NCBI GenBank assembly: GCA_009792885.1
Contig: WMCF01000088.1
Location: 194,405 to 258,404 of the forward strand
Source: Eremophila alpestris peregrina
Lineage: Eukaryota; Chordata; Aves; Passeriformes; Alaudidae
DNA length: 64,000 nt
Reading direction: 5' to 3'
In this document: in pieces, positions 38,779-51,390 of the stretch
Layout: each line of letters starts with the position of its first letter
How positions within the stretch are numbered: position 1 is the stretch's first letter
Program-made: the position numbers and the translations under genes
Notes under the pieces: generated by a model
Database searches by the model: none
What the model saw: the letters and a program-made list of their open reading frames with translations, nothing else
What the model was told of the DNA's origin: nothing

Positions 38779-40554
38779 CATTTGCTTTAGGGTGCAGAGC
38801 AGGATCTGGTTGAGCTTTGGAACAGTGCATCAGGAGGTGACAGCAGGATGTGGATCAGGATGTGACAGCAGAGCAGTGCCAGTGCAGGCTGCAGCAGCCA
38901 GCCCACAGAGAAGCTCTTGGGCAGGTTGCCCACGCTCAGCTTTTGGTGAGGCAGGTCTGGATGTGTCTCAGCTCCCTTGCTGCAAACACAGAGCTTGAGG
39001 AAGGTGGGAGCCTTTTCCTGCTGCTTTCTGAAGGATGTTTCTTGTGACCTGGCCCACCCTGGGAAGTGTTGTCACTGCCAAGCTGCTGTGCCAGCAGCCA
39101 GGCAGGAGGACTTGGGAGCAGCCGTGGGAGGGCTGTGCTAAACTGGCCCCACGTGTTTTGTTGGGGCAGCAGAGTAAATAGGGGTGTCTTGGCAGCTGAC
39201 ACCACCTAATTTACAGGTGACTTAATGGAGCTGATGACCCCTTTGCAGATTAAAAGCTGATGCTGCAAAGGGTGGCTCAGTAAACTGAAATTTGGGTGTG
39301 AAAACTAAAGCTCCTGCAATTAAAGAGCTTGTCATCTGAAAACCTGTGAAACCTTTGTATGGATAGAAATTGGGTAGTGCAGGATGTCCCTCTGAAATAC
39401 CACAGTCCTTGAAAGCTCAGCCAGATACCCATCACAATCTGCTTTGTAACTCACTGGCATAAATGACACATTTATTAAATATTTACATGCTTGGATATTC
39501 TGTAACTTTTTGAAATAGTTTAATCTTAGCCTCCAGATGCCAGGTAGAGATATTAAGAATAGCTGCAGGAAGCTTTTCATTGCCACAAGTGTCTTGCAGG
39601 TATAATAAAACATAAATACAGAAAATCCCACGCAGTGATCAACGCAAGGTATTTGGCAGCTACCCCTTCCTTGGAGGGGAACCTGCTGTGACACTGGGAT
39701 CTGTACACCTGGTTCTCTGCCATCTTCATTTCCCTTTGCAAACTTCTCAGAAACATAAACAGCACTTTTCCACTGCTGCCATGTTAAATAACCAGAAGTT
39801 AAAGCATTGGCTTTACTACTTCAGAAGGCTTTTTAGAGCCCTAACTCCCTTCTGGGAGTTAAAAAGCAATAAATGAATTTATTGCGTGTGCATGTAGCTT
39901 TTCATGCTTTAAGCCGTGTGCATGCCCTGGCAGGCTTCTTGTGGAGCATGGATTACTTGAAAATATATTTACACTGCTGGTCTGAGTTAAAAGTTTCCAG
40001 GTGCTACCCTTACAGGCTATAACTATGGCAGTGAAAGAGGGTGTTTTAATGATTTGGGTTTGGAAACTGGCTCCTCTCCTGCCCACCACCTCATATTTAT
40101 GACATTTCTCAATCCTGCACTTCATTTCCCTCATTTTAAAGTAACTGGGTGACTTTTGCATGAAGAGTCTAGGCACACTGTTGAGAAATGGTACAGCAGG
40201 CATAGATGGGCTTTTGGCAGAGAGCTCCCAGTTGCAGGGTGAGATGTGGGAATGTTGCAGTGGAAGGCTGCACTGCGGTGGGGCAGGATTGCAGGTGTGC
40301 TCCAGAGGCGGTAACGTCTCATCACCTGGCACCACCTCCTGCCAGGCAGCACAAAGTAGGGTAACTGTGCCAGTGGTTTGGGGTTTTTGGTTTGGTTTCT
40401 TTGTTGTTTTGTTTTGTTGTTTTTTTTTTTTTCTCCAGGGAGGGGAAGCTGAGGAGGAAGGATGAGCACAAATTTCATAGGAAAGTGCAAGCTGGGTACA
40501 GGGGAAGTGTTTTCTGAGGCTGAAGAAAAAAGGGAGCACAAGAATGGTGACCTG

Positions 40555-41105
40555 ATCACAGAATCCCAGAATGTGTTGAGTTGAAAGGGCTTTAAAACTT
40601 TACTTGTTCCACCCCCTGCCATGGGCGGGGACATCTTCCACTAGCCCAGGTTGCTCTGTCCAGCCTGACCTTGAACAATTCCAGGGATCCAGGGGCAGCC
40701 ACAGCTTCTCTGGGCAACCTGTTCCAGTGCCTCACCTCCCTCTCAAGGAAGAATTCCTTCCCAATATCCAGTGTCAACCTACTCTCTGGCAGTGGGAAGC
40801 CATTCCCCCTTGCCCTGTCCCTCCAGTCCCTTGTAAATAGTATTGCACCATTTTTCCTGCTGGATGGGGCTCCTGTTGGAACATTCCCAATTTTCCCATC
40901 CTTTCCCCACAGCAGAGCTGCCCCATCACTCTGACCATCCTGGTGCCTCCTCTGGACTGTCTCCAGCAGCTCCAGGTCCTTCCTGTGCTGCACCCCAGGG
41001 CTGGAGGCAGCTCTGCAGATGGGGTTTCACCTGAGCAGGGCAGAGGGACAGGATTCCCCCCTTTCCTGCTGCCCACACTGTGGGATCAGCCCAGGACATG
41101 GGGAA
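40555..41105 (-). mobile_element. CR1 LINE fragment, longest in window
   Basis: About 550 bp antisense to the gene. It begins TCACAGAATCCCAGAATG, passes CCACCCCCTGCCATGGGC, CCACTAGCCCAGGTTGCTC and AGCCACAGCTTCTCTGGGC, and extends into the region reading GTGCCTCCTCTGGACTG and AGATGGGGTTTCACC. It therefore reaches from the 3' UTR into the C-terminal reverse-transcriptase coding part. It is decayed and not functional. Open frames of 80-130 codons within it are shadows. Confidence 0.9.
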
Positions 41106-42738
41106 TTCCTCTGAAGATAAGGGTATTGATCACTCTCAGATCACAGAGATGTGAATCAATTTATGTATTTATTAGGGAATGTGATCTTGGTGATGAAGCT
41201 TTAGGGAAGGCACAGGTCTAACAAGTGTAACAGCTCGAATGCTTCTGACTTCTCATGCAGAGCTGCTTTGTTGTTGTTACCCACCAAAGATGTAAATAAT
41301 TAATCTGGAGGTCTGGTTAAATTCTCTGGTTTGCTTCCACACATCAGTGAATGCAGGACAGCTCCCATTGCCGGGGCCTGTTCTGAGCTGGAAGGACAAT
41401 TTAAATATGTGGTATTTCCTCCCTTCCCTGTTTTCCCACCATTGGTGGGAGTCAGAGCAGTGATGGGTCCTGGTTTACCACACCATGCTGCCATGCTTTT
41501 GAAAGATTTGGTTTCCAGCTGCAGAGTCTGAGGCCAGTCCCTTTGGCTTGTACTGTTGAGATGTTCTTGGTCTTGAGACAAATTCCTGTGTGCACTCAGG
41601 TATTTATTGCTAATTCATGCAGAAGAGCAAGCCAGGAGTGGGCAGCCCAGTTTTTCTGAGTAACAATTTGTTCATTCTCATGGGGCTACAAGGTAAAATT
41701 GGAAGAATTTTTTTTTTCCTTGTGCAGTTTTTTTTTTCTCTCATAAGCTCGACCTGAAATGTATGAAAGCCTTTTTTTCCCCGAGCAGTATTTAACAGTA
41801 ACAGTTTCAAAACATGTAAAAGCTGCAGCAGTAGGGCTAATTGTGGAGAATGCTTTTCTGTAGGAGTACCTTCTGTGTGTTCTGCTGGCGAGGCTTTAAA
41901 TGTCTCTTCAAGGGCTGACACTTGGAGACCACAGTGTAAGCTGATATTAGTGCCTGAAGTGAAAAGAGACTGATCTCCTCCCACTCCTTAATCGGTGGGA
42001 TAAGGCTCTTCCCTGCCAGTTCACACTGTAGATGAGCCTGTACTTCTCGTTCAAGGCAAGTGCACTGTGCTGGTCTCCTGGCTTCGTTTGCAGCACTTGC
42101 TTTAAGGGCACAGCATGAAACTTGCCTTGGCTGTTTTGTCAATTCCTTCCTTACCTCACTTGCACATACTTTCCCCCCTTTGGACTCATATTTTTTAGGA
42201 ATAAAACACACTACCAATGCTTTCTAGTAAAAAAAAAAAATTAGAAGGAGAAAGCAGATTCTTGTGGCTTGAATGGGGAGGGGTGAGACTGACTATGAAA
42301 CCTGGTGCTTACATAAGCAGGGAAGAAATGAAGGAGGTGGTTAATCTGTGTCTTTACACACTCAATGTGAAGATGCCCAGGAATATCTGGAGAGGGATGA
42401 TGTGGATGATGTTTTTAGCAGACTGTTCTTCTGCCACCATCTAACCATGCAACACTGGCTTGTTCTGTCCTGTTTTAAAGCTACTTCTATGAAAAACTTT
42501 ATTTTTGTGGGCAACCTCCTTTGATGAGGAAACCAGGAAAGCTGTCTGCTGTTAATACTGTGGATGAAACACATCTGGGTTTTTTGGTCATTCCCTAATA
42601 TTGGAAACTGCTCTTTAAAGAATTTGTCTGCTTAGATGTGTATTGACTCTTTTTTGGGGGGACACATCTGCAACAGAGGTGACTGTTTAAAAGAGTATGT
42701 TTTCTCTTGTACCATACTTTCTAAAGAGGACAGTGTCA

Positions 42739-42828
42739 TCACAGAGTCCTAAAATAGCTTGGGTTGGAAAGGGCCTTAAAAATCCCCTAATTCCAACCTC
42801 CCTGCTATGGACAGGGACACCTTTCCCT
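42739..42828 (-). mobile_element. CR1 LINE 3'-end fragment, short
   Basis: TCACAGAGTCCTAAAATAGC followed by TTGGGTTGGAAAGGGCC and CCTGCTATGGACAGGGACAC: the 3' terminal about 90 bp of a CR1, antisense to LRRFIP1 in intron 2. Confidence 0.85.
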
Positions 42829-44543
42829 TGTGCACTGCTGAGGGATCAGTCACTTTGGGGCAGAGCTGTTGTAATGCCTAATGGTTCCTCCAAAACTCCA
42901 GCTTTTATAAAAAGCTGGAATAGTCAGATGATGCACTTGGCTTTATCTCTGAGGCCTCCCCACCTCCCTGCATGGTGCCTGGCCTGAACAAGGGCCCCGT
43001 TGTTTTCTTGTCCATTGGCAATCTGGGTCCTGGGCACAAGGCTCCTTGCGTGCCTTGCTTTGGAGTCAGCAGGGAATACCTGCTGTGCCAAGCCTGGGAC
43101 ACTGGGCTTTGGAAAATAAGGCTTCCATGGAGCTGCCTCGAGGCATGGGTGAAAAAAACAGTGTGGAAAAGTGAAAGCTTTGAGGTTCATCAGCTGTGTG
43201 GTAATTGCCACATTTGAACCTGTGGTGTTTGTCTCCTGTGCATGGATGAAAGGCACTCTGAGTGTGCCACGGAGAAGCCAGAGATTGGAATTGTGTGCAG
43301 CCTTGTGGGAGGGCCCAGTTCATTTTCCTCTTTGAGGCTCTCTTAGGGAAAGGGGATGTTACTTGTGTGGGAATGCTGGTTTTTAAATGGGTCCTGATTT
43401 TCCCTCCTGCACTTGCCAGAATGGGAGTTAAAGCTGCTGAGGCACTAATCTGGGTTGTGCAGTTGTCCTTCATGAAGGGGAACCTGATCAGGAGGGCAGG
43501 GATTGAGAGACAAAAGCTTTGCTTCCCAGCACTGGGATCTGGATTCACATGAGGTACCCCTGAGAGCATTGAATGGCAGGGATCCCTCAAATACACCAAA
43601 ATCTGGGAGACTTGACTACCTCACCACCAGAGGATTGTGCAGCTAGCCAGGTGTTTTTGAACAAGAAGGGTTCTTTGGGGTTATTTTTTTTTTGAACCCA
43701 GAAACATTTCTGTTTTCAGGAAAGAAATGAGAAAAAACATATTTTCTGTTTTCATGTGGATACACAAAGCTCATCAGTCAAAGGCAGTTCTCCAAGAACA
43801 CAAAATTCAGATGCAGTAGAGTGGCTGTAAAGGTTTTGTGTATTATCAAAGTGCTCCAAGACTATGGAACAACAGTGTCAGCAGGGCATTTATTAAAGCC
43901 TAAAACAGTGTGAGGCTCCACAGAAGCATTAAAAATTGACAGAGCTGCAGGATCTTTCAATGCACTATATGTGCAAGGAATTTTCCAGGAATTTTTACAC
44001 ACTGGCACTGTGCTGTGCACAGGTGAAAGGTGTGTGTGGTTGGTGCTTTTGTAATTGTGCTTCATCCCTCAAGGACAAATCCTATCCTTCAAAGAGGAAC
44101 AGTTGGTCTGGAGTTAATGCTGTTTGCTTTTTATTGTGGTGGTAGATACACAACTTATCCTGGGTGAATATTTGGGCATCCATTCCTGTTGTGGAGGGTG
44201 GCTGGAAAAATGAGAGGTCCTGGCTCACAGCTGGGCTGGGCTCTGGACTGATGCAAAGCCTAGGGATAAAATGTCCCATGTGCATCCCAGAGCCTGGAAC
44301 AGGAACAGGAATGCTGTGTTCTAACTGGGCGTGTGAAGGAGGCCTACAATGCAAACACTGCTTTTGTCCTACCTAAATCCACAGGGCTTCACTGTGCTCT
44401 TCACTGTGTTCATGTTCTGCTGTATTTTCTCTATAAATGCTGTTTTTTCCCTCTAGAACAGGCTGTGGAGCGTTGCGTTGCTATGTATCCATCATTCACG
44501 CTAGCTTTGTTCCTTGTTTCTTTCCTCTCCCTTTCCCCCCCAG

Positions 44544-44561
44544 ATCTATCAGGTCCAGAAG
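44544..44561 (+). CDS. LRRFIP1: LRRFIP1 exon 3, 18-nt microexon
   Basis: Encodes only IYQVQK, between a strong acceptor (a long C/T run ending CCCCCCCAG) and donor AAG|GTAGGG. The hexapeptide sits exactly where LRRFIP1 has IYQVQK, between the exon 2 helix and KYYGLD. With exon 2 it makes ...RQQKE-IYQVQK-KYYGLD. Eighteen nucleotides keep the frame, so skipping would remove six residues cleanly. A microexon this small would be missed by most gene finders. Confidence 0.9.
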
Positions 44562-47500
44562 GTAGGGCTTGCTTGCTTTCATTCTTGTCTGCATGCCTTC
44601 CCACCTTGTGAGTCTTGCTACAATGTCAGAATCACAGAGCCATTCATTCAGGTTGCAAAAGACCTCCACGATCCTCGAGTCCAACCTTGGAAATTCTCTA
44701 AAGAGTGGGAGATGCCCAGCAGGCTGCAAATTTCCATGTAATCCTGCCCTCCCCTCCCATAATCTTGTGGGCTGGACAATCAAGGGGAGTGGGGGAAGAT
44801 GACCCATGTAAGATATCTGGCCAGGCACTTAATGTGATTTTTTTCTACAGCCTGTTTGGCAAGGAATAAGCAATAACAGAAAAGTGACTTGGCAAAGCAG
44901 GGTCAGAGGAGGGTACGGTGGCTCCCTGTGTCACCTCTGCTCATATGCTGAAGGCCAAGAAAATCACTGGAAGTGCTTCAGGCTGGGCAAGCATTTAACA
45001 GGTGCCAGCAGGAAGAACGACTTTCAGATGACTTTATTTGCACAAATTCACTGAAGGGTATCGGGGATGCTGTGTTTGAATTCATAATCCTTGGGTAAAT
45101 AAACTGTATGGCCTTGCTTCCAACAGCACCCAAGCCTTAAAAGTGCTTTTAGATTGTTTAATCCTCTCTCATCTCAGTTTAAAGTCAGGATCTCTTCCCT
45201 CCTCCCAATTTCCTTTCCATGATGATGGCAAAGAGGATGATAAGAGTAGCTCTAACTGAGGTCACTTGCTGTGTAGCAACAGAGATTTTGGGGTTTGTGT
45301 GGTGATGTCTGGCTGTTCTGCACTCTCAGCATGTGAACTGTGTGGCACCTAGAAACAGAAACAGCTCTGTAAAGAATATTTACAGGGAGGGAGAAAGCAC
45401 ATTTTTCTTCAAGCCTGCCATTTTCTACCTTTTTGAATATTTCTGTTTTTTTCCTGAGATGTTTTTATTGCTTCCTGAGTGATGAATGCCTTCCTAAACC
45501 ACAGTGTGCTTGGTTTTGTTCTGGCACTCCAGCTAACTGCATGTTTCAAAGCCTGCCCCAGCCCTGCATGTGCTTCTTGGGAGTGCTGTTCTCCTCTTTG
45601 AGTGTGTATGTATATGAAGAGAGCTGCTCACATCATGTGCTCTGGTGTTTAATCCTGACCCCATCAATTTGGCAACAAATCTCTCTCCTGGTTTTATATC
45701 TGCAGTTGACTACATGCTGGGTGACTCCATGTCTGCCTATTGGATGGACAGGCTCGTTATTAATCTCCTATATGGGAACTAATTTAACCTCCTGGTGCAA
45801 AAGCAGCCCCGTGGGAGCCCAGGGGGTTGTTTACTGTTGGTGCCCTGACATGGATGAGGAGATAAGTGGGTTATCCTCCCAACATCCCACAGCGTGTTTT
45901 GCGAGTCTGGCAGTTCCACTGCCACTCAGTGAGCAAATGGCATCTGGAATTCTCTCTCAATGGTATTAGCAGCATTAATTATTTAATTGTAATATCACTT
46001 TTCAAGGCAGAAGGGAACCTGAGTCCAGCAGGAGCCTCCAACTGATACCTAAATGAATGGAAAAGCCCCATTTCCTCATTTAACCCATTGGAATCAGGCC
46101 CCTGGGGGCAGAACAGAAGAGTCAGTGCAGAGAGAGAACTGAGAAAAGTGGCTATGAGGGGTCAAAATACTTGAGAGCTCAAAAGCTGCCAGTTCAGTCC
46201 AGTATGACGTGCTCTTTAAAAGATTATAAATTAGTCTCTGGGCAGTCTCAATTCATTAAGATTTTTCTTCAGGGGAGGTTAAGCACATAGCTCAGTAACT
46301 TGAAATGGAGAAGGAAAAGCCTGTAAGTGGAACTTAAGTTGTGGCATAGCAAGGGCTGTTTCCTTATCTGCCTTTTGCAAGGCTGAATTCATAAGCCAGT
46401 GTCACACAGTGATGAGAACAGAGGGCGTGAAAAGGAAGCAGCAAACCCTAAAAGAATTACAAGTGTGTTTATGGATCCTTCCTATGTGTGAAAAAGTATT
46501 CTCCATTTTAATGGTGTGTTTCAGTTTTTGAAATGCATGTCTAGTGTTAGAACATGTTCTCAGTCTGTTAATGGCTAAAAAGCCTCTAATAAGGCTTTAC
46601 CTGACCTGCTTTACTACAAAGCATATAATCTGTAGGCTCTCATCATGTACACAGCTCTGGGAGTTCATGGAATTTTCAGGGGTCATTCTCAGGCTGAGTT
46701 GTGCATTAACAGTGCATTTTATAGCAAGCTGGTGCATGGGTTATGAATCTGAAGTGGGAATAAAGTAATACAGCACTGAAGAATGTGCAGCTGTTTGTTT
46801 TGGTTTATCAATAAATAGTGGAAGAGGTTTTAAGGGTAAAAATAAAATTACATTAATACCATTGAGCGAGTGCTAAAACCAGAGTGCAACACAGAACAGG
46901 TTTCTGATTTTTTTTTTTAATAATTTCCTAAGGTTTTGGCTGTTGATACTCAAGCCTGTAAGAAAGCTCTAAAATACATATTATTCTGCCTTAATTAAGC
47001 AGGATTTCCATTTGGCTATTGCTGTGCTTTAGGCCAGTGATTTTAATTCACACAGGAATCATTTTAATGGGCACCATTTAAAAGGCAGAATTCCTGAGAC
47101 CAGATTTGACAGGCTTGTTTGGGGAGGAAGAAAAGTCACATTAAACCTGTGGATCTTTGAACAACTTGCTGCCTGGAGGAAATTCAAGTTCATTGGGAAG
47201 TTCCCAGCGTTGCTTTCACCTGCACTGGTGGATCTTGTCCTCTTGTACCCTTGTTAGTGCTGCCACTGCTGTCAGGTGGGACAAATGTAGGCAAAAAGCT
47301 CTGAAAGGAGCTCTGTGGAGCTCTAATCCAGCAAATCAGAGTGCCCAGAGATGAGTTGTATCCAACTTGTCTGCCCAGTTTGACAAACCTTTACAGGAAA
47401 CATGATTTGACAGCAATTTTCATCTTGGAAGTGTCCTGCCCTCACCTCCCTTGTAATGAGTCTTGACTTAACTGGGTCAGGAATTCAATTCTCATTACTC

Positions 47501-47758
47501 TCCTTGCTCCTGTCCCCCAGCATGGGGGCTTTTGCACTACTGAGGGAGCAGGAGCTGCTGAGCACCCTGGTCATCCCCAAACTCCCCTTTCCCCTTTCCC
47601 AGGCGTGTGCTACCGAGGGCTCCAGTGGCACAGCTCTCCCTGGCAAGTTTGTGTGGAGCTGTGTGGCTTGGCCAAGGCCTGGCACTGCATGTCTGAATGT
47701 TCTCTGTTTGCTTTTCTCATCTAAATTCTGATTTTTTTTCCCCCTTTTCTGTCTGTAG
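44562..47758 (+). other. LRRFIP1: LRRFIP1 intron 3
   Basis: About 3.2 kb with one short CR1-type end at 44,628. A long open frame at 45433-45969 (178 codons, Cys/Leu/Phe-rich) has no recognisable family. Nothing else is recognised. Confidence 0.85.
44628..44690 (-). mobile_element. CR1-type 3'-end fragment
   Basis: CAGAATCACAGAGCCATTCA, GGTTGCAAAAGACCTCCACG and GATCCTCGAGTCCAACC match the same CR1 3' end subtype as the copy at 27.2 kb. It starts only about 65 bp downstream of the microexon donor. Confidence 0.75.
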
Positions 47759-47806
47759 AAATATTATGGGCTGGATACTAAGTGGGGAGACATCGAGCAA
47801 TGGATG
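47759..47806 (+). CDS. LRRFIP1: LRRFIP1 exon 4
   Basis: 16 codons, KYYGLDTKWGDIEQWM, bounded by a strong acceptor (T-rich run, TCTGTCTGTAG) and donor ATG|GTAGGA. It matches the LRRFIP1 segment and distinguishes it from LRRFIP2, which has a YSLHSFDRKWG-type exon in this place. It continues directly into EDSERYS in exon 5. Confidence 0.95.
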
Positions 47807-48980
47807 GTAGGACTTGATCAACATAGCTCAACAACTTTTGTGTGCTGAAGTTCTGTGTAGTTGAGAGAGTTTGAGATCCCTCAAAGTAGGTATTTTCATG
47901 CACTGGGAGTGTGAGTTCTGCTCCAAGCAATCCCACAGGCTTGCTTTTCCAACTGAAATGTGAGTTTTGATCAGCTTAAAACTGGCAAGGACTGGGTTAG
48001 AGCCATCTCTTTTTACAGACCTGTGTCCATGCTGGAAGATTAGGTTAGGATGAAAACCTGTTAAAGCCCCTTGGGATACAGGGAGTATTTGTGCTCATTT
48101 TACTTTTTGTGAGTTTCATCACCATTTGAGTCTTCTTAAATCTGCCTTCAGGTAAATTGTGGGGAAGTTTCACTCATGCTGTTTCATTTCCCTTAGCACT
48201 TACTGGCCCAGGGGAATCCCTCAGAGGAGTTGTTACTGCTGTGCTGCCAGTCCTCACTTCTTTCCAGTAATACAATATCCTGGATTTTAAAATTCGCTAA
48301 AACCATTGAATGCCAGCTACAGACTTGGCCACTAGCAACATCTGACTGTTTTAACACTCATGATTTGAGACAAAGAGTTGCTAATGGGCTGAAAGTTACT
48401 GGCTTCAAATGTCTTTCAACCCTAAGTTTATGAAACCAGTTACCAGCAATGCCAGATGAAAGCTGTGGCCTTGCCCTGCAAAACCCAACAGCTGGCTTCC
48501 AGTGTGGAAGGTAACTTCCCAAACTCCTTGGTCTTTGATAATTAATCAGTAAATAGGGGTTTGCATGGACCACCCACCCACACCAGACTCACACTGAGTC
48601 TCCTCAAATCCTTGCTGGATGAGCATAACTCCACCTTACTGGCAGTTGACTAGAATGTTGAAACTTCTTTTTTTTTTTTTTTCTGTTTTCTACTGCTGTT
48701 TCTAAATTCAGTGGCAAATCAATTTGTTAAAATCAGCTTGTTGAAACGTAAAACATCCTACAGCATTTCCAGTGTCCATGTAGCTGAGGGGAAGAAACTT
48801 GTGGTCACAGAGGAGGGAGGAAGGGTTTTTCTGCTTCGACAGGGTGTCACCTCCCATGGTTTGGTTTAACTTTACTGGCTCCTGAGCGTGGCTGGAGTTC
48901 ACTGTGTGTTTCTGGAACGTTCTGATGCTGTGTCTGTCCTCTCAACACCTCCCTCTGTTCTCTCTCTGCTGCCCTGGTAG
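47807..48980 (+). other. LRRFIP1: LRRFIP1 intron 4
   Basis: About 1.2 kb, GTAGGA to GGTAG. It contains a T-run near 48,668. No repeat element or extra exon is recognised. Confidence 0.85.
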
Positions 48981-49025
48981 GAAGACAGTGAGCGTTATTC
49001 CCGTAGAGCCCGGAGAAATGCCTCG
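48981..49025 (+). CDS. LRRFIP1: LRRFIP1 exon 5
   Basis: 15 codons, EDSERYSRRARRNAS, between CCCTGGTAG and donor TCG|GTCAGT. It is a basic, Ser-containing segment that joins exon 4 (IEQWM) to exon 6 (ASDEDERMS), as in known LRRFIP1 proteins. The donor has C at +3, which is weaker than consensus. Confidence 0.95.
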
Positions 49026-49537
49026 GTCAGTACCTACTTTTGCTTTTTTTTGTTTAGCCAGACATTTCAGGTTAAGAAAACAGACGTGTATAAGGCACTT
49101 CCTTTCTCAAAAGGAAAGAACCAAAACAAGCTCCCACCACCCCTGGCAGGGGAAACCCCAAAGCCACATCCTGACTTCTCTGCCCACTCCTCAGTCACTG
49201 CAGGGAGCTTTTGCAAGAATGAAGGGGGTGGGAAGTGGGGAAATAACCTGTTTGGAGTGTTTAATGTTCATTAAAGGGCCAAGAGCATAGAGCAGGGAAC
49301 ACCTGAGCCAGCTCCTCCTTCACCCTACAGTAAAATGCTTGACTGTTTCTGGGGCAGGGTATGATTTCATTTGCTTTCTGCTCATACTTTCAATGCGATT
49401 CTTTTTTAAAAACATGGAGTTTGTGCATCTTCCCCTTCCTCCTGTCCCATCAAAGCCATCAGCATTTGCCTCAGTGCCTGTTGCCCGTGTTCTTTTCACT
49501 GTTTTTTTGTCTCCACGCTCTCTCTCTCTCTCGCTAG
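49026..49537 (+). other. LRRFIP1: LRRFIP1 intron 5
   Basis: The shortest intron in the window, 512 bp. Its 3' end carries a TC dinucleotide run (49519-49532) that serves as the polypyrimidine tract of exon 6. Confidence 0.9.
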
Positions 49538-49588
49538 GCCTCGGATGAAGATGAGCGCATGTCAGTGGGTAGCCGTGGAAGCCTGAGG
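49538..49588 (+). CDS. LRRFIP1: LRRFIP1 exon 6
   Basis: 17 codons, ASDEDERMSVGSRGSLR, an acidic patch followed by a Ser/Gly/Arg stretch that is strongly conserved in LRRFIP1. The acceptor is CTCTCGCTAG after a TC microsatellite. The donor is AGG|GTTGGT, with T at +3. A GTAAAC lies 4 nt downstream and would shift the frame if used; the in-frame site joins correctly to exon 9 (TNGYEED) or to the cassette exons. Confidence 0.95.
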
Positions 49589-49979
49589 GTTGGTAAACTG
49601 TGCCATCTCTGTGTGCATGTCTGTGTGTGGCTGTCACTGTCCCCCTGTGCCCCCACACTCCCAGGGGATCGTCCTGGCCGTGTCCCATGTTGGGTTTTTT
49701 TCAAGTACACGTGGATCACTGGTTCTGTCCAGTGTGTGACGCTCTGTGGTCACTGTTCTTCACTCCTGCAGGCAGGACTTAGCCAAGACACTGGTACCTG
49801 CATGCACCTTGTAAACTCCCCTCCTTCACTCCTGATACTGGAAATTTGGGAAGGGGAAGTGCTGGTGGGGTTTATTTATTATTCAGTGTTTATTAGCTCA
49901 GGAAACCAGAAGTGATTGATCAGTGGAAATAAGTGTTGAGTGCTTTGGAATTGCAGGTGAATACTCAAAAAATAACAGA

Positions 49980-50235
49980 AGAGCCTGAGCTGGAGGGGAC
50001 CCACAAGGATCATTGATCCAGCTCTTGGCCCTGCACATACACCCCAACAATCCCACCCTGGGCATCCCTGAGAGTGTTGTCCAAATGTTCCTGGAGCTCT
50101 GGCAGCCTTGAGACTGTGCCCATTCCCTGGGGAGCCTGGGCAGTGCCCAGCACCCTCTGGGGGAAGAACCCTTCCCTGCTATCCAACCCAAAATCCCTCT
50201 GACACAGCTCCAACCCCTCCCTTAGGTCCTACCAC
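49980..50235 (-). mobile_element. CR1 LINE 3'-end fragment, diverged
   Basis: GAGCTGGAGGGGACCCACAA, CTTGGCCCTGCACATACACC, CCAACAATCCCACCCTGGGC, GGGAGCCTGGGCAGTGCCCA and CCCTGCTATCCAACCC mark a distinct CR1 3' subtype in reverse orientation. It is moderately diverged and lies within intron 6. Confidence 0.8.
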
Positions 50236-51390
50236 TGGTTACTCACTTTAAAAATGCTTTAGAAATACTTGAAAATCATCTGCAGGCCTGAGTTTTGTGG
50301 GGGGTGGGATTAGCAAAGCACTGAGTACTCATCTGTAGGAAAAGTTCAAACAGTTTTTTCCTCAAAACATCCAGACAGTTTTCCCAGATAACACAAATTT
50401 ATGTAAACCTTAACTCTGTTATAACACAGTGTCTAGAAGACTCATTAAAAAAAAAAATTGCTGCTGCTGAGCCTGCTCAGGGATACCACTGTAAAATTAA
50501 GCCCAAAATGTGCTTAAATATATGAAGTGCTGCCTTGTTCTCTATTTAGTGGAATCCTTATTGCTACTTTTGAAATGCTGTTGAAACCTTTTTTCCTCAA
50601 GATGACAAACTTGAGTGCTTTTCAGAGCTAGGAGATGCCTCAAAGCTCCAAAGATTCAGTGAAGAAAAGCCTCTCTGCACAGCTGAACGTGAAAAGCTGT
50701 GTTTATTTTACTTAGGGTTAAATGTTGACATATGGAAGTGTTTCTTGGAGGGGAAAAAAAATCCCTAGTTCAGTTGAAATATCAATTCTATCTATTTAGA
50801 AGGTGATGACAACACAAATGGGTTGTTTATCCCTGGCTGTAATGTGGCACGATGCAAACACGATGGCTCTGTGTTTATAGCACATCATCTGAAACACCTT
50901 CTCTTCATGGAAATCCACCACTGATTCTTTCTGATGTGTTTGTGCAACTCAATCCTGTGGTTTATATACATTTGAAGAGCAGCAGCCCTGCATTCTGCCT
51001 CCTCACCATCCCTTGGAAAAGCTTCTCTTGCCCTTTTCCCTCCAGCAGTCTCAGGCTGTGATAACCAGCGCTGGCCTGGAGAACAGCAGCCTCCAGCTGC
51101 TCTCTGGGATGGCCCCAAATTCCTCATACTTCTGCAAGGAATGTCCTTCTCTGGCAGAAGGGTCTGGCTGGAATCTTCCACACTGGTGTTTCTCAGTGGT
51201 GTTGCACTTTATGGTGTCCCCATGCAGCAGCATTTGGTGGATGTGCTGACATTTTGGCAAAAACAGAAGAAGTTTTGGCAGAGCTTCCTTCCCTCATTCT
51301 TGTGTCACTGGGATTGTAGAAGCACATAAATCTTTGCCAGTCTGAACTGAAATTTACCCTTTTTCTGGTTGTTTTATTCATAATTAATTG

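Larger units (their letters stand above)
37874..44543 (+). other. LRRFIP1: LRRFIP1 intron 2
   Basis: About 6.7 kb between GTAAGG and CCCCCCCAG. It holds three CR1 copies (38,509; 40,555; 42,739) and a T/G-rich tract at about 40379-40432. No additional exon was recognised. Confidence 0.85.

Noticed and set aside
40592..41076. Minus-strand frames of 100-133 codons
   Set aside because: They are decayed CR1 reverse-transcriptase sequence, not host genes.
45433..45969. 178-codon open frame within LRRFIP1 intron 3
   Set aside because: Cys/Leu/Phe-rich sequence without a recognisable domain, no promoter signal, and fully intronic. Treated as chance.
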